64,000 bases of DNA from Modestobacter italicus (GTDB taxonomy: Bacteria > Actinomycetota > Actinomycetes > Mycobacteriales > Geodermatophilaceae): assembly GCF_019799965.1 (NCBI RefSeq), contig NZ_JABGCJ010000007.1, positions 124,001-188,000 of the forward strand, written 5' to 3'. Position numbers and translations under genes: made by a program. Positions 58,420 to 64,000 of this stretch are shown here, one piece after another. Positions within the stretch are counted from its first letter, which is position 1; each line of letters starts with the position of its first letter. The notes beneath the pieces are model-generated. The model worked only from the letters and a program-made list of their open reading frames with translations. It was not told the origin of the DNA and did not search any database.

Positions 58420-58821
58420 GTGCAGTGGTCCCCCCAGGTCGGCGAGACCGCCGCGGTGGCCGTCGCCGGACTGGGGCTCGCCCTGGCCACGCTGCTGGTC
58501 GACCCGGTCGGCCGGGTGCTGGTCGGCGGCGCCGCCGTCCTGCTCCTGGCCCTGGCGGCGCGCGACGCGTTGCTGCGACCCCGGCTCCGGGCCGACGCGG
58601 ACGGCGTCACGGTGCGTCGGCTCACCGGCCCCGTGACCATCGGCTGGCCGACCGTGCGCGCCCGGGCGCGCACGCAGCGCCGCTGGGGGGTGCAGAGCCG
58701 CACGCTGGAGCTGGAGGACAGCACCGACGACGCCGTCCTGCTGGTGCTCGGCCGGCGCGACCTCGGCGTGGACCCGGCGACGGTCGCCGAGGCGCTGCGG
58801 GACGCCGGCGCGGCGCCCTGA
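58420..58821 (+). CDS. PH-domain-like membrane protein
   Basis: 133 residues. Two hydrophobic segments (AAVAVAGLGLALATLLV, VLVGGAAVLLLALAARDALL) then a PH-like fold (LRADADGVTVRRLTGPVTIG, RRWGVQSRTLELE). Corresponds by place and layout to the small membrane PH protein near ppiA and crgA in mycobacteria. GTG 58420. Function unknown. Converges on the rhomboid gene with 4 bases between. Confidence 0.78.
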   Translation: MQWSPQVGETAAVAVAGLGLALATLLVDPVGRVLVGGAAVLLLALAARDALLRPRLRADADGVTVRRLTGPVTIGWPTVRARARTQRRWGVQSRTLELEDSTDDAVLLVLGRRDLGVDPATVAEALRDAGAAP

Positions 58822-58825
58822 GTGC

Positions 58826-59707
58826 TCAGCGCAGCTGGCCGAACACCAGCACCAGCAGGACCAGGACGAGCACCGCCACCCCGGCGACGGCGACGGGCCG
58901 GCGACGTCGGGCGAACACCAGCACCGCGGCCGTCAGGGCACCGGTGACCAGGCCACCGAGGTGGCCCAGCAGCGAGACCCCGGGCAGGAAGCTGATCACC
59001 AGGTTGATGCCCAGCAGGGTGAGGAGCCCGCGCAGGTCCTGCTTCTGCTGCACCAGGACGACGCCGAAGGCCGCCATCAAGCCGTAGATGGCCGCGGAGG
59101 CACCAACGACCCCGCCGAAGTAGTTGCCGAACAGCTGCAGGGCGGCCGCGCCGCCCAGCGCGGACACCAGGTAGACGGTGAGGTAGCGGGCCCTGCCCAG
59201 CATCCGCTCGAGCTCGGAGCCGAAGAGCAGCAGGGCGAACATGTTGAGCAGCAGGTGGACCGGGCTCACGTGGGTGAAGGCGCTGGTGGGCACCCGCCAC
59301 CACTCGCCGAGGTCGACCATGAACGGTGCGAGGACGAACTGGTCCTGCAGCGGGGAGTCGAAGCTGCGCAGCGGGTCGACGCCCACGCTCACGGCGGAGA
59401 CCGCCGTCGCCAGCCCGATCAGCACGTTGATCGTGATCAGGGTCAGCGTGACGACCCCCCAGCGCCGTCCGGCCAGCCGGACGCCCGTGCCCCGGCGGGG
59501 CTGCCGGACACCCGCATTGCCGGCCCGGACGTCGTCCGGGCACTGGAAGCCGACCGCGGCCGGGTTCATGCACTCCGGGCAGATCGGCCGGCCGCAACGG
59601 GTGCAGCGCACCCCGGTGGGACGGTCCGGGTGCCGGTAGCAGGTGGCAGGGGGCGCCGGCTGCGGATCACCCGCGCCGGCGCCCCCCGTGCCCTCGGGCG
59701 TGGTCAG
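58826..59707 (-). CDS. Rhomboid-family serine protease with zinc ribbon (CTG start)
   Basis: 293 residues with the proposed start. An N-terminal zinc ribbon (CYRHPDR, CTRCGRPICPECM, FQCPDDV) precedes about six membrane helices; GASAAIYGLMAAF holds the catalytic Ser (GxSxxxYG) and LLGHLGGLVTGAL the His, with HVSPVHLLLNMFALLLFG also typical. It cleaves membrane proteins inside the bilayer. The first GTG in frame (59611) would cut off the first ribbon Cys; no ATG, GTG or TTG lies further up. CTG 59707 overlaps the ppiA stop as CTGA, matching the genome's coupling habit, and gives MTTPEGTGG. Confidence 0.85.
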   Translation of the reverse strand: MTTPEGTGGAGAGDPQPAPPATCYRHPDRPTGVRCTRCGRPICPECMNPAAVGFQCPDDVRAGNAGVRQPRRGTGVRLAGRRWGVVTLTLITINVLIGLATAVSAVSVGVDPLRSFDSPLQDQFVLAPFMVDLGEWWRVPTSAFTHVSPVHLLLNMFALLLFGSELERMLGRARYLTVYLVSALGGAAALQLFGNYFGGVVGASAAIYGLMAAFGVVLVQQKQDLRGLLTLLGINLVISFLPGVSLLGHLGGLVTGALTAAVLVFARRRRPVAVAGVAVLVLVLLVLVFGQLR

Positions 59708-60240
59708 CTGCGCTGCACCTCGACGGACTCGATGACGACGTCATCGACCGGGCGGTCACCGCGGGCGGTGGGGGTGGTGGCGATCCGGTCGACCACGGCG
59801 CGGCTGGCCTCGTCGGCGACCTCCCCGAAGATCGTGTGCTTGTTGTTCAGGTGCGGGGTGTTGGTGACGGTGATGAAGAACTGCGAGCCGTTGGTGCCCG
59901 GCCCGGCGTTGGCCATCGCCAGCAGGTAGGGGCGGTTGAACGACAGCTCCGGGTGGAACTCGTCGCCGAACCGGTACCCCGGGCCACCGGTGCCCTGGCC
60001 CAGGGGGTCGCCACCCTGGATCATGAAGCCGTCGATGACCCGGTGGAAGACCGTGCCGTCGTAGAGCTTGGCGGTCGTCTTCTCGCGGGTGCGCGGGTCG
60101 ATCCACTCGCGGCTGCCCTCGGCAAGCTCGGCGAAGTTGGCGACCGTCTTGGGCGCGTGGTCGGGGAACAGGTCGACGGTGATGTCGCCGTGGTTGGTGT
60201 GCAGGACGGCGCGCCGTGCGGCGGGGGTCTGTTCGGTCAC
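59704..60240 (-). CDS. ppiA: Cyclophilin-type peptidyl-prolyl isomerase
   Basis: 178 residues, single cyclophilin domain: VLHTNHGDITVDLFPDHAPK, FHRVIDGFMIQGGDPLGQGT (catalytic Arg), LAMANAGPGTNGSQFFITV, and HTIFGEVADEA. It speeds proline isomerisation during folding, in the cytoplasm. GTG 60240 is best placed behind GGGAGAG; two GTGs 6 and 9 bases upstream are alternatives. In mycobacteria ppiA (Rv0009) has the same neighbours. Its stop overlaps the rhomboid start. Confidence 0.93.
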   Translation of the reverse strand: MTEQTPAARRAVLHTNHGDITVDLFPDHAPKTVANFAELAEGSREWIDPRTREKTTAKLYDGTVFHRVIDGFMIQGGDPLGQGTGGPGYRFGDEFHPELSFNRPYLLAMANAGPGTNGSQFFITVTNTPHLNNKHTIFGEVADEASRAVVDRIATTPTARGDRPVDDVVIESVEVQRS

Positions 60241-60330
60241 GACCACCACTCTCCCACTGCTGCCCGGGAGGCTGCCGGGTGCCCGGTCAGGGGCGGCTGT
60301 GCGGGCCCCGCACGCGGGCGGGGCCGGGAG

Positions 60331-60403
60331 TGGAGACGAGGGGAATCGAACCCCTAACCCCCGCCTTGCAAAGGCGGTGCTCTGCCAATTGAGCTACGTC
60401 CCC
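60331..60403 (-). tRNA. tRNA-Ala (TGC)
   Basis: 73-base tRNA. Acceptor GGGGACG/CGTCTCC, D-arm GTAGCTCAATTGGCAGAGC, anticodon loop TTTGCAA (TGC), T-arm GGGGTTCGATTCCCC. CCA not encoded. Follows tRNA-Ile as in mycobacteria, here as separate genes. Confidence 0.95.
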
Positions 60404-60430
60404 GGTCGGCGTGACGGGCACGCCGGTGGG

Positions 60431-60571
60431 TCAGCTGCGGGGGGAGCTCACCGAGCCCGGGCCCCGGGTGGCCTCGGCCCACAGGTCGGCCTCGCCCTTG
60501 CTGGTGTTGCGCTTGCGGACAGCGACCACGGCACTGGCAGCGAGCGCTGCCACCGCCAGCTTCTTCAGCAC
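60431..60571 (-). CDS. DLW-39 family small protein
   Basis: 46 residues: an N-terminal hydrophobic helix (MLKKLAVAALAASAVVAV) then basic RKRN and the diagnostic EADLWAEAT. These tiny single-helix proteins lie between tRNA-Ala and tRNA-Ile in many actinobacteria. GTG 60571 follows a strong GAGGAGG at 9-base spacing. Function unknown. Confidence 0.87.
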   Translation of the reverse strand: MLKKLAVAALAASAVVAVRKRNTSKGEADLWAEATRGPGSVSSPRS

Positions 60572-60688
60572 GCGGGGACCTCCTCGGACGATGGTGGTCA
60601 CCGCGGCCACGGTGACCGCTGACGGGCGACCGCGGGGTGGGAGACCCGGAGCCAGCTGGACCGGGATCTCCCACCATCGGTGCACGGG

Positions 60689-60762
60689 TGGGCCTGGGAG
60701 GACTTGAACCTCCGGCCTCATCCTTATCAGGGATGCGCTCTAACCGCCTGAGCTACAGGCCC
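60689..60762 (-). tRNA. tRNA-Ile (GAT)
   Basis: 74-base tRNA. Acceptor GGGCCTG/CAGGCCC, D-arm GTAGCTCAGGCGGTTAGAGC, anticodon loop CTGATAA (GAT), T-arm GGAGGTTCAAGTCCTCC. CCA not encoded. Sits downstream of gyrA as in most actinobacteria. Confidence 0.95.
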
Positions 60763-60888
60763 GTGGACCGGTGAACAGCTTACCTGCCGCCGTCCGCCGC
60801 CCCTGCCAGGGGGGTGCACAGCGGCCGTGTCGGCCGACCTGGCCGCTCCTCCGGGCCGGTCAGGCCGGCCCGGAGGAGCGGCTCGTGG

Positions 60889-62031
60889 TCAGTCGCGCTC
60901 GGCGAGGGTGACCTCGAGGCCACCGACGAGGTCCGAGCAGAGGTTGTAGACGAACGTGCCCACAGTGCACAGCGCCGTCAGGAGCACGATGTTGACCGCG
61001 CCGATGAGCGCCGCGCCACCGAAGACGACCCCGGCGTTGATCACGTCGCCGTCGGCGGTGACGTCGGTGCCGGCGGAGCTGCTGACCTGGCCGATGAGGT
61101 CGTTGAGGCTCTCGAAGACACCGAGCCCGCTGAGCACCCCGTAGAGGATGCCGACCGCGACCATCCAGACGAAGAACAGCGCGATCGACAGCACCAGGGA
61201 GATCTTCAGCGCCGACCACGTGTCGATGTGCCGCAGCTGCAGCCGGGCGCGACGCGGGCCACGACCGGCGCCCCGCACCCGTCCGGTGCCCTCCCGTGCG
61301 GCGCTCTCCCGCGGCGCGCCCTCACCGGCCTGCCGGGCGGCCGCCGGACGGGGCGGATCGACCGGCCGAGCGCCGGCCGCAGGGAGCGGAACGGCCTGGG
61401 TCGACTCGACCGGCACGGAGCCCGCGGCCGGGACGCCGCTCCTGGGGGCGGCGGCGCGACCCGCGCCGACCGCCCGGTTGGTGCCGGTGGCCGGTGGCAC
61501 CGGAGGCGCGGGGGTGGTCACCGGACGCGGACCGGCCTCAGCGGTGGGGGCAGCCTGCCCCGCCGCGGGCGCCTGCCCCGACGCGGGCGCCTGCCCCGCC
61601 GCGGGCGCCGTCCCCGAGCCGGCCGCGGGCGCCTTGACGGCCGGGCTCCAGCCCGGCGAGGTGGACTTGTTCGTCTGCTGCGCGGCCGCCGGGGCCCTGC
61701 CCGACTGTGCCGAGGGCGCCTTGCCCGCCTGTGCCGAGGCGGGGGCCTTGCCCGACTGGGCAGCTGCCGACGGGCCACCGCCCGGCCGCTCAGCGGCCGT
61801 GGACGCCGAGGCGCCGGACCGCGCCGACTTCCCGCCGGCGTCTGCCGGGTTGCTCGCCGGCGACGTCCCGGCCGGCTCGGCGCCACCCGCCGGAGCGCCG
61901 GTCGAGTCCGTGGACCCGCCCGCCGACTCCGTCCGGTCGCTCACCGGGGCGGCGCCTGCCGGCGCCTCGTCGGTCGTGCCGGATCCCCCTCGGGACTCGG
62001 TACGCACCGAACCTCGCGCCCGGTCGCTCAT
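60889..62031 (-). CDS. DUF3566 membrane protein
   Basis: 380 residues. Residues 1-255 are disordered, rich in Ala, Pro, Gly and Ser, with short repeats (APAAGQAPASGQAPAAGQ and QSGKAPASAQAGKAPSAQSG). The last 115 residues are the DUF3566 domain with two membrane helices (KISLVLSIALFFVWMVAVGI and NIVLLTALCTVGTFVYNLC). It follows gyrA in nearly all actinobacteria; its role is unknown, with links to chromosome/envelope coordination suggested only by position. ATG 62031. Confidence 0.9.
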   Translation of the reverse strand: MSDRARGSVRTESRGGSGTTDEAPAGAAPVSDRTESAGGSTDSTGAPAGGAEPAGTSPASNPADAGGKSARSGASASTAAERPGGGPSAAAQSGKAPASAQAGKAPSAQSGRAPAAAQQTNKSTSPGWSPAVKAPAAGSGTAPAAGQAPASGQAPAAGQAAPTAEAGPRPVTTPAPPVPPATGTNRAVGAGRAAAPRSGVPAAGSVPVESTQAVPLPAAGARPVDPPRPAAARQAGEGAPRESAAREGTGRVRGAGRGPRRARLQLRHIDTWSALKISLVLSIALFFVWMVAVGILYGVLSGLGVFESLNDLIGQVSSSAGTDVTADGDVINAGVVFGGAALIGAVNIVLLTALCTVGTFVYNLCSDLVGGLEVTLAERD

Positions 62032-62187
62032 CCCAGTCTCCCGTCACCCAGCGGCCCTCGCCGCGTCGCTGCACCCACCGGACCTGCTGTCCCGCAGGGG
62101 ACGCCGGACCGGTCACTGCTGTGGTCGGCGTGCAGGACGGGGGCGGGACGTCGTCGCCCCGGACCCCGGCCTGTCATCCGCCCCACC

Positions 62188-64000
62188 CTAGGCGTCGGGC
62201 TCGTCGTTGTCCGTCGTACGCGCGATAGCCACGATCGACACGTCTTCCGGCAAGTTCATGAGCTTGACGCCCATGGTGGCCCGGTCACGGGTGTGCCGCA
62301 CGCCGTTGACCGGGGTCCGGATCACGCCGCCGCCGGAGGTGATCGCGTAGAGCTCGTCGCCGAGCACCACGGCCAGGGCCCCGACCAGCGCGCCCTTGCG
62401 GGCCTTCGGGTCGGCGGTGAGCACGCCCTTGCCGCCCCGGCCCTGCTCGGGGTAGTGCTCGATCCCGGTGCGCTTGGCGTACCCGCCCTCGGTCGCGACC
62501 AGCACGTCGACGCCCTCCTGGACGACGATCATCGACAGCAGCTGGTCGTCGTCGGACAGCGAGATGCCGCGGACGCCCTCGGTGGCCCGGCCCATCGGCC
62601 GCAGCTGGGCGTCGTCGGCCTTGAAGCAGATCGACATCGCCTTGCGGGTGACCAGCAGCAGGTTCTGGTCCGGGCTGATCAGCGCGGCCCCGACCAGCTC
62701 GTCGTTCTCCCGCAGGTTGATCGCGATCACGCCACCGCTGCGCGGGGAGTCGAAGTCGGTGAGCCGGGTCTTCTTCACCTGACCGCGGGCCGTGGCCAGC
62801 ACCAGGTACGGCGCGACCGTGTAGTCCTTGATCTGGATGACCTGGGCGATCTTCTCGTCCGGCTGGAAGGCCAGGATGTTGGCCACGTGCGCGCCGCGGG
62901 CCGTCCGGGCCGCCTCGGGCAGCTCGTAGGCCTTGGCCCGGTAGACCCGGCCCTTGTTGGTGAAGAAGAGGATCCAGTCGTGGGTCGAGCCCACGAAGAA
63001 CTGCTGGACCAGGTCGTCCTGCTTGAGCTGGGCACCCATGACGCCCTTGCCGCCGCGCCGCTGGGAGCGGTAGAGGTCGGCCTTGGTGCGCTTGGCGTAG
63101 CCGGTGCGGGTGATCGTGACGACCACCTGCTCCTCGGCGATGAGGTCCTCCATGGAGACGTCACCGTCGTTGGCCACGAACTGGGTGCGCCGGTCGTCGC
63201 CGTACTTCTCGACGATCTCGGCCAGCTCGTCGCGGACGATCTGCCGCTGCCGCTCGGGGGAGTCGAGGATGGCCTGCAGCTCGGCGATGCGGGCCTCGAT
63301 CTCGGCCAGCTCGTCGAGGATCCGCTGGCGCTCGAGGGCCGCCAGCCGGCGCAGCTGCAGGTCCAGGATCGCGACGGCCTGGATCTCGTCGACGTCCAGC
63401 AGCTCCATCAGGCCGCTGCGCGCGGCCTCGGCCGACTCGCTCCGGCGGATGAGGGCGATGACCTCGTCGAGGTGGTCCAGGGCCTTGGCGTAGCCGCGCA
63501 GGATGTGCGCGCGCTCCTCGGCCTTACGCAGCCGGTAACGGGTGCGCCGGACGATGACCTCGATCTGGTGGCTCACCCACAGCCGGATCAGCTCGTCCAG
63601 CCGCAGCGTGCGGGGCACGCCGTCGACGATGGAGAGCATGTTGCAGCCGAAGGTGGTCTGCAGCTGGGTGTGCTTGTAGAGGTTGTTCAGCACCACCTTG
63701 GCGACGGCGTCGCGGCGCAGCGTGATGACCAGCCGGCGGCCGACCCGGTCGGAGGACTCGTCGGCGATCTCGCTGATGCCCTGCAGCCGGCCGTCCTTGA
63801 CCGCCTCGGCGATCGCCTCGGCCAGGTTGTCCGGGTTGACCTGGTAGGGCAGCTCGGTGACGACCAGCTGGACCCGGCCTCGGCTGTCCTCCTCGACGGT
63901 GACCACCGCGCGCATCCGGACCGAGCCGCGGCCGGTGCGGTAGGCGTCCTCGATGCCCTCGCGGCCGACGATCAGGCCGTGGGTCGGGAAGTCCGGGCCC
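62188..64000 (-). CDS. gyrA: DNA gyrase subunit A, C-terminal two-thirds
   Basis: About 604 codons of GyrA, running in from the right edge; the first roughly 230 residues, with the active-site Tyr, are outside. Visible parts are the tower/coiled-coil (FGCNMLSIVDGVPRTLRLDE, AIAILDLQLRRLAALERQRI) and the C-terminal pinwheel that wraps DNA, with the GyrA box QRRGGKGVMG. It introduces negative supercoils with GyrB. The leftward direction indicates that gyrB, recF, dnaN, dnaA and oriC lie beyond base 64000. Confidence 0.97.
   Translation of the reverse strand, partial: GPDFPTHGLIVGREGIEDAYRTGRGSVRMRAVVTVEEDSRGRVQLVVTELPYQVNPDNLAEAIAEAVKDGRLQGISEIADESSDRVGRRLVITLRRDAVAKVVLNNLYKHTQLQTTFGCNMLSIVDGVPRTLRLDELIRLWVSHQIEVIVRRTRYRLRKAEERAHILRGYAKALDHLDEVIALIRRSESAEAARSGLMELLDVDEIQAVAILDLQLRRLAALERQRILDELAEIEARIAELQAILDSPERQRQIVRDELAEIVEKYGDDRRTQFVANDGDVSMEDLIAEEQVVVTITRTGYAKRTKADLYRSQRRGGKGVMGAQLKQDDLVQQFFVGSTHDWILFFTNKGRVYRAKAYELPEAARTARGAHVANILAFQPDEKIAQVIQIKDYTVAPYLVLATARGQVKKTRLTDFDSPRSGGVIAINLRENDELVGAALISPDQNLLLVTRKAMSICFKADDAQLRPMGRATEGVRGISLSDDDQLLSMIVVQEGVDVLVATEGGYAKRTGIEHYPEQGRGGKGVLTADPKARKGALVGALAVVLGDELYAITSGGGVIRTPVNGVRHTRDRATMGVKLMNLPEDVSIVAIARTTDNDEPDA

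Overview
The window is GC-rich actinobacterial chromosome, almost fully coding, with GTG starts and many 4-base ATGA/GTGA gene overlaps. The order gyrA, DUF3566 protein, tRNA-Ile, tRNA-Ala, ppiA, crgA, DUF881 protein, anthranilate/PABA amidotransferase, pknB-pknA-pbpA-rodA-pstP-fhaB-fhaA, tRNA-Leu is the conserved origin-proximal block of Actinobacteria. Gene style (several PASTA kinases, SpoIIE/GAF/PAS proteins, Pro/Ala-rich tails) suits Geodermatophilaceae or relatives; that family placement is inference. gyrA reads leftward from the right edge, so oriC should lie just beyond base 64000. Three perfect GTTCCACGTGGAAC palindromes, all in intergenic gaps, look like ParB-binding parS sites and fit this position. 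|| Layout. 1-2545: part of an osmoprotectant-type ABC importer operon (permease, CBS-containing ATPase, permease). 2909-3888: STAS antagonist and RsbW-like kinase of a partner-switching system. 3907-9704: P-loop kinase, PRC-barrel protein, NYN nuclease overlapping an AidB-like flavoprotein, SRPBCC protein, acetyltransferase, CinA. 9904-18548: membrane proteins, a PAS-GAF-SpoIIE phosphatase, a PknA-like receptor kinase, glycerate kinase, Tat-exported DyP peroxidase. 18516-28431: a divergent locus matching mycobacterial iniBAC plus iniR: an IniB-like protein with an extreme acidic Asp-Asn-Ser repeat, two dynamin-like GTPases, and, facing away, a membrane-anchored Hsp70-fold ATPase with an outer Pro/Thr tail translationally coupled to an IniR-like ATPase/LuxR regulator. 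28550-45000: beta-oxidation pair, metal-dependent hydrolase, a collapsed EAL/PAS remnant, GAF protein, GntR regulator with a palindromic operator before phosphofructokinase, metallophosphoesterase, CYTH-CHAD, EEP-family protein, S4, MOSC, aldose epimerase, DUF1707, and a sigma factor with its partner. 44835-64000: the conserved cell-wall/cell-division block ending in gyrA. || How the genes work together. The right third couples peptidoglycan synthesis (RodA, PbpA) to PASTA-kinase signalling (PknA, PknB), dephosphorylation (PstP), FHA readers and septum control (CrgA). The ini-like locus is the best candidate for an under-described envelope-stress system: the cytosolic ATPase/regulator pair probably senses stress at the membrane and drives divergent expression of the dynamins and the repeat protein. 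The left third is regulation-heavy, with partner-switch proteins, a SpoIIE phosphatase and a second receptor kinase that may form a parallel signalling branch. || Three genes (STAS protein, a metallophosphoesterase, a rhomboid protease) appear to use non-ATG/GTG/TTG starts. A cluster of DnaA-box-like motifs fills the large gap between crgA and a thiolase gene.
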